A DNA stretch of 45,298 nucleotides, from positions 1 to 45,298 of the forward strand of contig JAJZWV010000028.1 in NCBI GenBank assembly GCA_021846505.1. The letters run 5' to 3'. Origin of the DNA: Bacillota bacterium. Lineage in GTDB: Bacteria; Bacillota; Sulfobacillia; Sulfobacillales; JAIMBI01. The position numbers and the translations under genes are program-made. Positions 8,479-17,649 of this stretch are shown here, piece after piece (position 1 is the stretch's first letter; every line of letters begins with the position of its first letter). The notes beneath the pieces are model-generated. The model was not told the DNA's origin. It saw only the letters and a list, made by a program, of their open reading frames with translations, and searched no databases.

Positions 8479-8901
8479 CGGGTGCACGCCCATCCCCCGC
8501 CTTGGCTGACCACCCACTCGGCTCCGCCACTCGACGCCAAAGCGGCCGGCCGGCGCCGGCGCCGCCCGCTGCAGAGTGAGTGTTACAGGGTATGCCTCGC
8601 CTGGCGCTGCGTGCCTCTTTTTGATCGGCGAATGGTGGCAGACACGGATCCCCTCCCCCACGGCTGCCCGCATTCGCCAATAGGGGACAATCCGCGGCGC
8701 GCAGGCCACAGGCCCTGCGTTGATGGCGGGGGTGCTTGCTGGTCATGGCCATCTTTGGCTGCGCGTAACTGCCACCCCATCCGTTGTGTGACGCGGGCCC
8801 GGGTGATACGTTGTCCACAAATTCGACCCGGAAGACACGGGCCTGTGCACAGCGGCATCGGCCGAGCGCACCACCGTGTAAGGAGGCAAGGAGGCAGCAC
8901 G

Positions 8902-9212
8902 ATGCGGTGGTACGCCAACGTCGCTGTTGGGGGGCTTGTCGCCGCCGTGTTGGTCTGGCTGGCCGCGTGGATGTTTTCCCCCTATCCCTGGGCACCGCCC
9001 CGATCCTTTGAGTTCGTGGGAGGCACATACCACGTCACGCGCACCACCGTGCGTGCCGTGGGTCCCCGGGTCAATTGGGCGGCGAGCGGACCTCCGCCCC
9101 GCATTCTCTACGATTTGTGGGCGGTCCCGGGCATCACACCTACCGCGTCCTTGCCTTTAGAACCAAGTGGGCGTACTTCTTGGCCAAAGTGGCCGCACCC
9201 CCAGGAACATAG
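8902..9212 (+). pseudogene. small membrane-anchored protein of unknown function, probably frameshifted
   Basis: ATG at 8902 has an excellent AAGGAGG 7 nt upstream. The N-terminus RWYANVAVGGLVAAVLVWLAAWMF is a single membrane anchor or uncleaved signal, followed by an exported-looking segment up to LYDLWAVPG. In the same frame the rest (to a stop at 9318) becomes Arg/Pro/His-rich and unlike a protein. A one-base shift near 9135 instead gives HHTYRVLAFRTKWAYFLAKVA and a TAG at 9210-9212, which reads far better. I therefore call a frameshifted gene of about 103 residues. No family is recognised. If the frameshift is only a sequencing error, it would be intact. It lies in the insertion between prkA and spoVR, divergent from prkA. 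Confidence 0.5.
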
Positions 9213-9396
9213 CCAACGCCACTGTCCCCGTGCAGGCGAGCCGGCGGTGGAGGCACGGGAGTGTCGTGGTCCTCACCGCTGGGGGCAGGAGCCGCAGGCT
9301 CTGCAGCCCTCCGTGTGATGGGAAGCGTCGGAGGCACCAGAAGAAGCCGCCCCATCGACGCTGCCGCAAGCAGCGCGCGCGCCCAGAAATCCGATC

Positions 9397-9420
9397 CCCC
9401 GGGCGGCTGGCCGCCCGGGG
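9397..9420. repeat. perfect 10-bp inverted repeat (GC-rich hairpin)
   Basis: CCCCGGGCGG and CCGCCCGGGG flank a 4-nt loop. It lies in the 416-bp gene-poor stretch after the small membrane protein, where nothing else coding can be supported. It may be a transcript end for that gene, although no U-tract follows. Confidence 0.45.
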
Positions 9421-9628
9421 CCTGGACATGGGGCCGCTAGCCATGGAGTCACTCGGTGCCCCGCCCCGCCACGTGCCGCTGCATACGCCGCTCCCGAGTT
9501 CGTCCGCTCGCAAGATCTCCCGGGCCCATCAGTGATGGGAGGCCCACCGCACGGTGATGCTGTCGGGCGTGGCGGCCAAGGGCTGCTGCGCCCCCTCGGT
9601 CAGTCGTTCTCCCGCGGCCGCGGGCCGA

Positions 9629-10175
9629 CTACGCCCCCGCCCGGCTCAAGAGACAGGCCCGTCGGACCGCCCGTTCCGCCTCGTGCACGTTGACTGTGAG
9701 GGACACTTCCCCGGCCAGCCACACCTCGCGCGCTTCGTCGCGGGCGCGCACGATCGCATCGAGGCGGCGGATCTCGTTGCCCTCCTCCGCGCCCAACATG
9801 CCGGCGTCGATGGTGTCTTCGACGTTGGAAACCCAGTCCGCCACCGCAAGAACTCGCGGCCGCCTCAACCCGAGCGCGCCGAACTAGGCGGGGGTTCGTG
9901 CCGCAAACTGCTGCTCCAGCACGGCCCCGTCCAGGTGGCAAAATCAATTGTCCGTGTGCCTGTGCGGCAAGGTCATGCAGCCGCCTTGCCAAGCGCTGGT
10001 CGGCAACACGGAGCGCCGCAAACTGCTCATCCGACCACGCCTGGGCTGCGGTGACCTGCGCTGGCAGCGTTAGCAAGTCATCGCTGAGGACTAGCCGACG
10101 CAGTTCCCGCTGCCAGTCCGGACTCCGATCCCGCAGGACAGCCACGTCGTGGAAAGCCTCCACTGTGATGGCCAC
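9629..10175 (-). pseudogene. frameshifted coiled-coil/PD-(D/E)XK-like (DUF3782-type) protein
   Basis: A GTG start at 10175 with GGAGGG 7 nt upstream begins a frame with WQRELRRLVLSDDLL and LPAQVTAAQAWSDEQFAAL, then a heptad-like LARRLHDLAAQAHG. This resembles the leader of coiled-coil proteins in Chloroflexi, Thermus and cyanobacteria whose C-terminus is a nuclease-like domain. The matching end (IRRLDAIVRARDEAREVWLAGEVSLTVN, then EAERAVRRACLLSRAGA) lies in another frame, between 9868 and 9629. The middle is short and lost, so the gene is broken. Function in such proteins is not established. It sits between spoVR and prkA on their strand. Confidence 0.5.
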
Positions 10176-10201
10176 CGGCCATCCCTCCGCCTGTTATGAT
10201 A

Positions 10202-10537
10202 GCACCGTCACACCTCGACAGTGTTCAGAAGACACCGAAGTGTCTGCGTCATTGTTCGCGCGTACAGGCCGCAGACGTGCCGGGGGTGGCGATCTCGCCC
10301 GGCCCTGCTGCGATGCTTTCGCCACCGCTCACCTCTTGAGGACGTGTGCGGTGGCGTTGTGCGGCACCCAGTTCGTGGGGACGCATCACTTAAGGTCATG
10401 CCTTCCCATGGGGAACGGCCTGGCCGAGTCCGGGGCGGGTCCGTGGCTCGCCGGTACAGGCATCCACTATTAGGCTCGCGGCCTTTGACGGTCGGGCGAA
10501 AGTCTGTGGTCCGATGGGGGCCGCCGGCCGGCGACGC
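10202..10537. other. gene-free stretch of 336 bp
   Basis: No supported gene. It holds an inverted repeat AGACAC-CGAA-GTGTCT (10230-10245) near the start of the broken downstream gene, and a 12-bp palindrome CGCCGGCCGGCG just past the spoVR stop. No clear terminator with a U-tract was found. Confidence 0.4.
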
Positions 10538-11866
10538 TCACAGCATGACGTTGCTGTTGGCCTTGCCATCGTAAGAGAGCACCAGCCGGCGGCGCTGGCC
10601 GCTGGGCGCATCCAGGATCCGCGTCTCCAGGTGGACCGGCCGGCCCCAGAGCGCCGCCACATGGTGCAGCGCGCGCTCCGCGTAGGGAATGTCCAGGTCC
10701 TGCCCCTCGTGGCGGTGGATGAGATACAGCTCACGCCGCCGATTAAAGTCACCGTCCTCCACGTGCAGCACAGGGATGCCGCCATGCGTCAGCTCCTGCA
10801 CGAGCTGCTGGCGCACCACCTGCCACGCGGTGGACTGCACCGCCACCTGGTCTTGGCGAACGCCCCAGGTGTAGAGGTCCAGCGCCTCCACCAAGTCCTC
10901 GGTCAAGTAGTTGCGAATGAACGAGACGTCGTCATCCACCTCCCGCGCCAGCCACACCGCGTCTGACCCCGCTTGCGCCTCCAGGTGCTCAAACACCCGG
11001 TAGCCCAGCAGATAGGGGTTGATGCCCAGGTGGCCCGGCTGGAGCACTGACGCGTGCAGGCGGGCAAAGTCCACCGCGTCCGCATCCGACAGGTCCAGCA
11101 CCCGCATCAGGCGGGCATGCCAATACGTGGCCCAGCCCTCGTTCATGATTTTGGTCCGCACCTGCGGCCAGAAGTACTGCATTTCAGCCCGCACCATCGC
11201 CAGCACGTCCCGCTCCCAGTCTTCTAAGTCCGGCGCATGCTCCGCTAAGAACCCCAGCAAATCCGGATTGGCTTCCCGCGGCTTCACACGGTGCGTGTCC
11301 GGGAGGTCTACGGCGGGCCCCAAATCGGTGTAGGTATCGCGCGCCCCGCCGGCCGCCCGCGGGTCCCGCCGGGCCGGCTCGGCCGGCGTCGGCCAATCCA
11401 CATGGTCCGCCAGGGCCAAAGCGGCATCCAGCAGCTTTTCGACGCGCCCGGCCCCGTAGGTGAACTGGTACTGCCGCACCCGCTCTGCATGCCGCGCCAC
11501 CTGCTCCAGCATGTCGGGCGGCGTGACCCGAAAGCACTGGTTTTGGGCAAAGAAGTCCACGTGCCCCATCACGTGGGCCATCACAAACACGTCTTCGAGT
11601 GGTGTATTGGTATCCAGCAGAAACGCATACGCGGGATTGGCGTTGACCACCATCTCGTAAAGCTTCGCCAGACCGTAGTCGTAGCGGGTCTTCATCGCGT
11701 AGAAGGCTTTGCCGTAGCTCCAGTGGTTCATGCGGCCCGGCACCAAATAGGCGGCAAACTCATACAGCACCGAGGCCGGGACCTGCTCAAAGTGCACGGG
11801 CCACGGCTTCAGGCCCAGGCTGCGCGCCGCTTCCCAAATGGTATGGGCATCCGGCAGCCGGATCAT
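10538..11866 (-). CDS. spoVR: SpoVR family protein (stage V sporulation, cortex)
   Basis: A 442-residue SpoVR protein. It has the family's strongly conserved early segment (PVHFEQVPASVLYEFAAY, MNHWSYGKAF, YGLAKLYEMVVN, PAYAFL), then MAHVMGHVDFFAQN, and the central KIMNEGWATYWHARLM with PGHLGINPYLLGYRV. In Bacillus SpoVR is needed for normal spore cortex formation; in other bacteria its homologue YcgB is co-expressed with the YeaG kinase and YeaH. The ATG overlaps the yhbH stop codon by four bases (ATGA), indicating translational coupling. Its stop lies before a gene-free stretch. Confidence 0.95.
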   Translation of the reverse strand: MIRLPDAHTIWEAARSLGLKPWPVHFEQVPASVLYEFAAYLVPGRMNHWSYGKAFYAMKTRYDYGLAKLYEMVVNANPAYAFLLDTNTPLEDVFVMAHVMGHVDFFAQNQCFRVTPPDMLEQVARHAERVRQYQFTYGAGRVEKLLDAALALADHVDWPTPAEPARRDPRAAGGARDTYTDLGPAVDLPDTHRVKPREANPDLLGFLAEHAPDLEDWERDVLAMVRAEMQYFWPQVRTKIMNEGWATYWHARLMRVLDLSDADAVDFARLHASVLQPGHLGINPYLLGYRVFEHLEAQAGSDAVWLAREVDDDVSFIRNYLTEDLVEALDLYTWGVRQDQVAVQSTAWQVVRQQLVQELTHGGIPVLHVEDGDFNRRRELYLIHRHEGQDLDIPYAERALHHVAALWGRPVHLETRILDAPSGQRRRLVLSYDGKANSNVML

Positions 11867-13017
11867 GGCCGCACCCCCGCCGGCGCGTCGCTTTTGAAAA
11901 AGCGCCGCAGGGCGCGCACCACGTCTGGGGCTTCGGCAATGGCCACCGTCCGAAATCGCGGGTGCTCCACTTTGCCGAAAGCCGTCATCAGGGTGGACGC
12001 GTAGCCTCCCTCTCGGATTTCGGCATAGCCAAAGAGATTGACCGCCGGCAGCATCTCTTCCAGCACCTCGATCGTGCGCCGGTTGTCGGCATCCGACCAG
12101 TTGTCGCCATCCGAGAAGTGAAACGGGTAGATATTCCAGGCCGCGGGAGAATAGCGCTCCTGAATCAGGGTCCGGCACAGCTCGTACGCGGACGAAACCT
12201 TGGTGCCCCCACTCTCGCCCAGCTTGAAGAAGCTATCTTCGTCCACCACACGCGCTTGGGTGTGGTGCACGATAAAGACGACGTCCACCTGGCGATAGCG
12301 GCTGCGCAGGAACCGTATCATCCAGAAGTAGAAGGCGCGCGTCATGCGTTTTTTGAAGTCGCCCATCGACCCGGAAACATCCCGCATGGCGATGACCACC
12401 GCCGACCCGGACTCCTGGCGATCCTCGATCCAGGTTTTGAAGCGCAGGTCATCGGGCGTCAGATGGTGAATCCGAGCGCCCCCCGCATCCCGGGCATTGC
12501 GCATCAAGTTGGCCTTCAAGGTGCGGCGCTTATCCAAGTTCCCCAGGAGGCCTACCTTGCGGATGTCCCGAAACACCGGACCCACCTGCTCCAGCGTGCG
12601 GCCGCCGCGGGGCTCCAAATACGGCAAGGCCAAGTCCTCAAACAGCAGTCCGGCCACTTCATCGACCGTGACCTCGACTTCATATACATCGTGGCCGGGA
12701 TCGCCGCCCGCATCGCCCGCCTGGCCCCCGCGGGGCGTGGGCAGGCGCCCCAGCACGTCGCCGGCCTCGGTTCCACCCGCTCCCTGACCCACATGGTCTC
12801 CGCGCCAGGGGTCAAAGCGAAACTTAAATTCCTCCAGGCTCTTCAGCGGCACGCGCACGACCTGGCGCCCGTCGGGCCCGCCTGACCCGATAATGGCCTC
12901 CTCCGTGACCAGGTCGCCCAGGCGCTCGCGCAACGCGGCCTTGATGCGGGCCAGATGCCGCGCTTGGTCCGTCGGCCCCTTGCGCTGCAGCGACCAATCT
13001 TGCCCCATGCGTGCCAC
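11863..13017 (-). CDS. yhbH: YhbH/YeaH sporulation protein (DUF444)
   Basis: A 384-residue DUF444 protein. It contains a von Willebrand A-like core, VVIAMRDVSGSMGDFKKRM (MIDAS DxSxS), with RQVDVVFIVHHTQA and the characteristic GGTKVSSAYELC and YPFHFSDGDNW stretches. Homologues YhbH (Bacillus, sigma-E regulon) and YeaH (enterobacteria) occur with PrkA/YeaG and SpoVR/YcgB. The GTG at 13017 is chosen because GGGGAGG lies 5 nt upstream; ATG at 13008 is an alternative. It is 106 bp downstream of ftsK/spoIIIE on the same strand and overlaps spoVR by four bases. Confidence 0.93.
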   Translation of the reverse strand: MARMGQDWSLQRKGPTDQARHLARIKAALRERLGDLVTEEAIIGSGGPDGRQVVRVPLKSLEEFKFRFDPWRGDHVGQGAGGTEAGDVLGRLPTPRGGQAGDAGGDPGHDVYEVEVTVDEVAGLLFEDLALPYLEPRGGRTLEQVGPVFRDIRKVGLLGNLDKRRTLKANLMRNARDAGGARIHHLTPDDLRFKTWIEDRQESGSAVVIAMRDVSGSMGDFKKRMTRAFYFWMIRFLRSRYRQVDVVFIVHHTQARVVDEDSFFKLGESGGTKVSSAYELCRTLIQERYSPAAWNIYPFHFSDGDNWSDADNRRTIEVLEEMLPAVNLFGYAEIREGGYASTLMTAFGKVEHPRFRTVAIAEAPDVVRALRRFFKSDAPAGVRP

Positions 13018-13123
13018 GCGCACCTCCCCACCGCGGCTGCGATGTGCCCTGGCCCGCGTGATGCGGGCCCGGCTTAGCCTATGCGCGTGCGACGCGGGCT
13101 GTGCCAGTCCCCTGGCTCGTGGC

Positions 13124-15259
13124 TCAGTCGCTGTCGGCGGCGTCTGGGCCGACCCCGGGGGCATCGCCGTAGCGGCGGTGAAACTCCTCGCGGGACAGAC
13201 GCACTTCCCGGCCGCGGGCGCCATCGGCCGCGCTCACATACCCCAGCTCCTCCATCCGGTCCACGAGCCGGGCGGCCCGGGTGTACCCCACCCGCATGCG
13301 CCGCTGCAGCAGCGAGGCGGAAGCCTGGCGGCTTTCCACCACAACTTCCAGGGCCTCCACGAAGCGGGCGTCTTCCTCGCCTCGGGCAGCGGGCGTGTCA
13401 TCGTCGCCGCCGGCAGCCCAGGGCGTGGCTTCAGGCGGCTCCCGGGGGCCCGGGTCCACGGTCTGCATGACGTTTTCAATCTCGGTTTCTTGGACAAACG
13501 CGCCTTGGAGTCGCTGCGGCTTGGCCGCCCCGACGGGGTGAAACAGCATGTCCCCCCGGCCCAGCAGGCGCTCGGCTCCCGCCGTGTCCAAAATGGTGCG
13601 GGAGTCCACCTGGCTCGACACCGCAAACGCGATCCGGCTGGGAATGTTCGCTTTAATGGTACCGGTGATGACGTCCACCGAGGGCCGCTGCGTGGCCACC
13701 ACCAAGTGCAGGCCCGCGGCGCGCGCCATCTGCGCCAAGCGCGCGATGGCCTGCTCCACGTCCACGGGCGCCACCATCATGAGGTCGGCCAGCTCGTCGA
13801 TAATGATGACGTAGTAGGGCAGCGGATTCTCGGCCGCTCGGTTGTACCGCGCGATGTCGCGGGCGCCCGACGCCGCAAACAGGCGGTAGCGCCGCTCCAT
13901 CTCCACCACCGCCCACTTGAGCGCCCGACTGGCGTGCTTGGGGTCGGTGACCACTCCATCCACCAGATGCGGCAGCCGCCCGTAAATCGACAGTTCGACC
14001 ACTTTGGGGTCAATCAGAATCAGGCGCAGCTGGTCCGGCCCGGCCTTGTACACCAAGCTCAAAATCAGGCTGTTGATCAGCACACTTTTGCCTGATCCCG
14101 TGGCCCCGGCCACCAGCAGGTGAGGCATGGCATCCAGCGCCGCCACCACCGGCTGGCCGGCAATGTCCTTGCCCAGCGCGACCGTCAGGGGCGAAGGGCT
14201 GTCGCGGAACGCCCGCGACTCCAGCACCTCCCGAAGCCACACCGTCGCCACTTCTTCGTTCGCAATCTCGATCCCGATGGCGCTTTTGCCCGGGATGGGC
14301 GCCTCGATCCGTACCCCGGTGGCCGCCAGCGACAGCGCGATGTCGTCGGACAGGTTCAGGATTTTGGACACTTTGACCCCGGGGGGCGGCACAATCTCAA
14401 AGCGTGTGACGGCTGGGCCTTGGCTGACATCGGCCAGCCGCACCGCCACGCCAAACTGCCGGAGGGTGTCCACCAGAATCTGCCCACGCTCAACGGCGCT
14501 GCGGCCGCGCGCCGGCCCGCGCACGCTGGGCGCATTCAGCAGGGTCAGCGGCGGCGGGCGATAGGCTCCCGAGGCCCCAGACGCGGCGAGGGGGGCTCCC
14601 GGCGCAACCCGCGGGGCGCGCGGCCGCACGCTTGGTGCCACCGGGCGTTGCGGCTCCTCCGGCTCTGCGGCGGCCGGCGCCGCCGGCACGGTTAAGGGGG
14701 TGGCCGGCACCGGCGTCTCGGGGAGCGGCTCCTCGTCCTCCATTGGGGCCACCCAGTCCCGCAGGCGGCGCGCGTACTCCGCGCTGCCGCGCCCCACGGT
14801 GCCGGCGCCCTGGGCCACCCCTGTCCCACTCGCCCGCACGCCCTCGGCCAAGCTGATCCCGGTCGCTACAGTCAGCGCGCCCAGCAGCAGCGCGGCCAGC
14901 AGCACCGCCGCACCCGCCTTTCCAATGAGGTGCGACAGACCGCGGCCCATGGCGGCGCCCGCTGCGCCCCCTACCCCGGTGCCGAACAAGCCCAGCAGCG
15001 CCAGCAGCAGCACGACGGCCGCCAAACCCGCCAGCTGTCGCCGCGCTCCGCCCCAACCCCATCGGTCAAACAGCAGCAGCACGCCAGCGGCGCCCACGAC
15101 GGCTGGCACAATCCACGCCATCCAGCCGAAGCCGCCCACCAGATTGGCCGCGAGAAAGCGGCCCACCACGCCTCCGGTGGCCCCCGTGAGCGTGAGATAG
15201 GCCACCAGCGCCAGTGCCACCAACAGGATCCCGCCAATTTCGCGACGCGTACCGCGCAC
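13124..15259 (-). CDS. ftsK: FtsK/SpoIIIE DNA translocase
   Basis: A 711-residue DNA pump. The first 150 residues hold about four membrane spans, followed by a Pro/Ala-rich linker (about 170-250). Then comes the alpha/beta motor with Walker A GATGSGKS near residue 385, Walker [15 protein letters not shown], and the [13 protein letters not shown] and [11 protein letters not shown] motifs. The C-terminus is the gamma winged helix ([24 protein letters not shown]) that reads polar DNA sequences. It moves chromosomal DNA across the division or sporulation septum. Its place next to tepA/ylzJ matches spoIIIE of Bacillus. The start is GTG with a weak G-rich Shine-Dalgarno, 37 bp after uppP. Confidence 0.95.
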   Translation of the reverse strand: MRGTRREIGGILLVALALVAYLTLTGATGGVVGRFLAANLVGGFGWMAWIVPAVVGAAGVLLLFDRWGWGGARRQLAGLAAVVLLLALLGLFGTGVGGAAGAAMGRGLSHLIGKAGAAVLLAALLLGALTVATGISLAEGVRASGTGVAQGAGTVGRGSAEYARRLRDWVAPMEDEEPLPETPVPATPLTVPAAPAAAEPEEPQRPVAPSVRPRAPRVAPGAPLAASGASGAYRPPPLTLLNAPSVRGPARGRSAVERGQILVDTLRQFGVAVRLADVSQGPAVTRFEIVPPPGVKVSKILNLSDDIALSLAATGVRIEAPIPGKSAIGIEIANEEVATVWLREVLESRAFRDSPSPLTVALGKDIAGQPVVAALDAMPHLLVAGATGSGKSVLINSLILSLVYKAGPDQLRLILIDPKVVELSIYGRLPHLVDGVVTDPKHASRALKWAVVEMERRYRLFAASGARDIARYNRAAENPLPYYVIIIDELADLMMVAPVDVEQAIARLAQMARAAGLHLVVATQRPSVDVITGTIKANIPSRIAFAVSSQVDSRTILDTAGAERLLGRGDMLFHPVGAAKPQRLQGAFVQETEIENVMQTVDPGPREPPEATPWAAGGDDDTPAARGEEDARFVEALEVVVESRQASASLLQRRMRVGYTRAARLVDRMEELGYVSAADGARGREVRLSREEFHRRYGDAPGVGPDAADSD

Positions 15260-15296
15260 CCCCGCCTGCTTGTTATGCGGCGCAGCGCCAGCAGAC

Positions 15297-16058
15297 TCAT
15301 CCCCGCCACGCTTGCCAGAAAGCCAGCACCGCCATCAGGCCAGTGTACACGGAAAAGGCGCGCCAGTGGTGAAGGGACGCCAGGGCGGCGCGGGCCAGGG
15401 GCAGGGCCACGAGGCCGGTGGCCAGCGCGGCCACCATGCCCGCCCACGGCAGCGGGCCCGCGCGCGGCAGCTCCAGCAAGGCCGCGCCGGCCGTGATCGG
15501 CATGGCCAGCAGAAACGACAGGCGCGCCGCCGCCTGAGGGGCGAGACCTCGCCAGCGCGCGGCCACCATGGTGCTGCCGCTGCGCGAGAGGCCCGGCACC
15601 AGGGCCGCGGCCTGCGCCAGGCCCACGACCACCACGTCCGCCAGCCCGAGGTGCTCCCAGCCGCGCACGCCCGCCCGCACGGGCGGCGTGGTCGCCAGCA
15701 GCAGCGTGGTAGCTAAAAAACCCACCCCCACCACGCCCGGCTGGAACAGCCACCCCGCCCACGCGCCCGCCAGCACCGCGCCCGCGGCCGCGGCGGGCAG
15801 GGTTCCCACCCCCAACAGCCCGGCCAGCCGGCGCGCCGCGGGATCCCCTCGGGCGATGCCGCTCATCAGCGCTGCCACGTCGCCCCGCAGCATCACCCCC
15901 ATCGCCACCAGGGTGCCGAGGTGGAGGGCCACTTCCAGTCCGGCCCCCGGCGCCACGACCCCCAGCCACCACCGCGCCAGCACCAGATGCCCGGAGGAGC
16001 TGATGGGCAGAAACTCGGTGGCCCCCTGTACGATGCCCAGCCAGACAGCGCCCGGCAT
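15297..16058 (-). CDS. uppP: undecaprenyl-diphosphatase UppP/BacA
   Basis: A 253-residue polytopic membrane protein with the two UppP signature motifs: [11 protein letters not shown] near the N-terminus and PGLSRSGST in the middle, plus about seven hydrophobic segments. It dephosphorylates undecaprenyl diphosphate to recycle the lipid carrier for peptidoglycan synthesis and confers some bacitracin tolerance. The ATG is preceded by AAGGGGGG; both are contained in a long potential hairpin (16052-16090). It is the upstream neighbour of ftsK/spoIIIE, a position not seen in Bacillus. Confidence 0.95.
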   Translation of the reverse strand: MPGAVWLGIVQGATEFLPISSSGHLVLARWWLGVVAPGAGLEVALHLGTLVAMGVMLRGDVAALMSGIARGDPAARRLAGLLGVGTLPAAAAGAVLAGAWAGWLFQPGVVGVGFLATTLLLATTPPVRAGVRGWEHLGLADVVVVGLAQAAALVPGLSRSGSTMVAARWRGLAPQAAARLSFLLAMPITAGAALLELPRAGPLPWAGMVAALATGLVALPLARAALASLHHWRAFSVYTGLMAVLAFWQAWRG

Positions 16059-16090
16059 CCCATCCCCCCTTCACGGGATGGATATGCCGG
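16052..16090 (-). promoter_or_regulatory. hairpin enclosing the uppP start codon and Shine-Dalgarno
   Basis: CCGGCAT (16052-16058) and CCATCCC (16060-16066) pair with ATGCCGG (16084-16090) and GGGATGG (16075-16081), giving 14 pairs with one small bulge and an 8-nt loop. In the minus-strand mRNA the uppP initiation codon lies in the outer stem, and the G-rich ribosome-binding site in the inner stem and loop. It would block initiation unless melted or bound. It also follows ylzJ closely. Confidence 0.6.
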
Positions 16091-16124
16091 CCGTGCACAA
16101 AACCGCCGCGCGGAGCCCGATGCC

Positions 16125-16331
16125 TTAGTCCAGCAGCTGGCCGGGTTGCAGCCGCGGGTCCAAAAAGTCGCGGGGGTCGGTGGACAGCAGGCGCTCCAGG
16201 CGGCGCTGGCCGTCGGCTCCCACGCGCACCAAGCACGTGCGCTGGTGGACGCGCGCCAAAGAATCCCCTCGCCCGTCCGCAGGCACGGCCGCCCACACTT
16301 GCTCCAGCGCCAGCGGCGTGTACAGCACCAT
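16125..16331 (-). CDS. ylzJ: YlzJ-like small protein
   Basis: A 68-residue protein beginning MVLYTPLALEQVWA and ending RLLSTDPRDFLDPRLQPGQ, which matches Bacillus YlzJ (MILYT..P.E.VF and RLLSTNP.DFL.P...PG). Its function is unknown; it is conserved next to tepA in spore formers. The ATG has GAGGAGGGA about 9 nt upstream. It lies 91 bp downstream of tepA and 66 bp before uppP, on the same strand. Confidence 0.85.
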   Translation of the reverse strand: MVLYTPLALEQVWAAVPADGRGDSLARVHQRTCLVRVGADGQRRLERLLSTDPRDFLDPRLQPGQLLD

Positions 16332-16422
16332 GGTGTATGCTCCCTCCTCGTGTCCCAAGTGTCTTTCGGGCGTAGTTTGATCTGCCGCGCTCATCTGGAT
16401 GGCGGCCGCCGGCCGCCCTCGC

Positions 16423-17148
16423 TCAGTGGGGTGCGTGGGCCGCACGGGCATCAGCCATGGCCGACAGCCGGCCCAGCGCCTGGGCCACGCTGCCGACTTC
16501 GTCCACCAGGCCACACGCTACGGCATCCTGACCGACCAGCACAGTGCCGACGTCGCGCGCCAGCTCGCCGGTGCGAAACATCAGCTCGCGAAACTTGCTT
16601 TCGGTCACATGCGAGTGGCTGATCACGAAGTTCACCACCCGGTCCTGCATCTTGTCCAGGTACTCATACGTTTGCGGGACGCCGATGACCAAGCCGTTCA
16701 TGCGAATCGGATGGATGGTCATCGTCGCCGTCGGAGTAATCATGGTGTGCTGCGCTGAGACGGCCACCGGCACGGCAATCGAGTGGCCGCCGCCCAGCAC
16801 TAGAGCCACCGTGGGCTTGGACAGGCCCGCAATCATTTCCGCCAAGGCCAGCCCCGCTTCAACGTCCCCACCCACCGTGTTCAGGAGCACCAGCAGGCCC
16901 TCAATATCGGGGTTTTCCTCAATGGCAATCAGCTGGGGGATCACGTGCTCGTATTTCGTGGTCTTGTTTTGCGATGGCAACTGCAGGTGACCCTCAATTT
17001 GCCCGATGATCACCAGCGTGTGCAGGCGGCTTTTACTGGTCGGCACTTCGGTCGCGCCCAGCGCCTCCACATTCTCCCGGACCTGCCCGCTGCCACGTGG
17101 CGCCTCACGCGAGGGAGCAGAATCGCCGCCTGACTGCGCATGTGCCAA
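16423..17148 (-). CDS. tepA: TepA/YmfB ClpP-like protease
   Basis: A 241-residue ClpP-class protein. After a charged, probably disordered N-terminus comes [10 protein letters not shown], then [41 protein letters not shown], the nucleophile region [14 protein letters not shown], and [13 protein letters not shown]. This is the TepA (translocation-enhancing protein) family found beside spoIIIE in Firmicutes; the Bacillus protein is of nearly the same length. It is a soluble serine protease implicated in processing around secretion and spore germination proteins; the details are unsettled. The TTG start at 17148 has GGAGG 7 nt upstream. Confidence 0.9.
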   Translation of the reverse strand: MAHAQSGGDSAPSREAPRGSGQVRENVEALGATEVPTSKSRLHTLVIIGQIEGHLQLPSQNKTTKYEHVIPQLIAIEENPDIEGLLVLLNTVGGDVEAGLALAEMIAGLSKPTVALVLGGGHSIAVPVAVSAQHTMITPTATMTIHPIRMNGLVIGVPQTYEYLDKMQDRVVNFVISHSHVTESKFRELMFRTGELARDVGTVLVGQDAVACGLVDEVGSVAQALGRLSAMADARAAHAPH

Positions 17149-17277
17149 CCTATCGCCTCCGTCCGCTGCGCCGCTTTGCTCGTGTCTGCCGCTCCTTCGG
17201 GTCTGTGCGCTCGGCTGTCCGCCGCCGTTTAGCCGCTCGCGCTTCGGCGCCACACCGCTAGTGTCCAGGGCCCGTCC

Positions 17278-17306
17278 GCAATTTATGCGGGGCTGGCGCA
17301 TACAAC
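17278..17306 (+). promoter_or_regulatory. possible sigma-E-type promoter for ytrH-ytrI
   Basis: CATACAAC (17299-17306) matches the sigma-E -10 pattern CATACANT, and GCAATTTAT lies about 12-13 nt upstream as a loose -35. In Bacillus ytrHI belongs to the sigma-E regulon. The transcript would start only about 11 nt before the GTG, which is very short, so confidence is low. Confidence 0.3.
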
Positions 17307-17322
17307 CGACGGGAGGGAGCAG

Positions 17323-17649
17323 GTGCACTTGGCATGGAAGCTCGCGCGTGGGCTCACGCCGCCCTTTTGCCTGGCGCTGGGCGTCACCTTGGGAGGGGCG
17401 ATACTGGGCGGGCTGGGCCAGTGGCTGGTGGGGCATCCTGCCCCGAACTACGCGCAGCTGGCTTGGCGCATACGGATTTGGGCCGTGGCGGTCGCCATTG
17501 GCGGGGCCATGACCGCACTCGAAAACCTGGAGCGCGAGTTTCTGGTGCGCGGCGGTCTGGGCGTGCTGCGCGACCTGGCCATCGTGGTGGTGGCCTACTT
17601 AGGGGCGCTGTTTGGATATTGGCTGGTGCGGGGGCTGGCCGGTGGATGA
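17323..17649 (+). CDS. ytrH: YtrH sporulation membrane protein
   Basis: A 108-residue protein with three hydrophobic spans. It carries the family's [18 protein letters not shown] stretch and a final [14 protein letters not shown] helix, with the usual YtrH length of about 110. In Bacillus it is a mother-cell membrane protein needed for efficient sporulation. The GTG at 17323 has GGAGG 6 nt upstream. It overlaps ytrI by 8 nt. The pair is inserted, in opposite orientation, between tepA and RNase J, which are on the minus strand. Confidence 0.88.
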   Translation: MHLAWKLARGLTPPFCLALGVTLGGAILGGLGQWLVGHPAPNYAQLAWRIRIWAVAVAIGGAMTALENLEREFLVRGGLGVLRDLAIVVVAYLGALFGYWLVRGLAGG

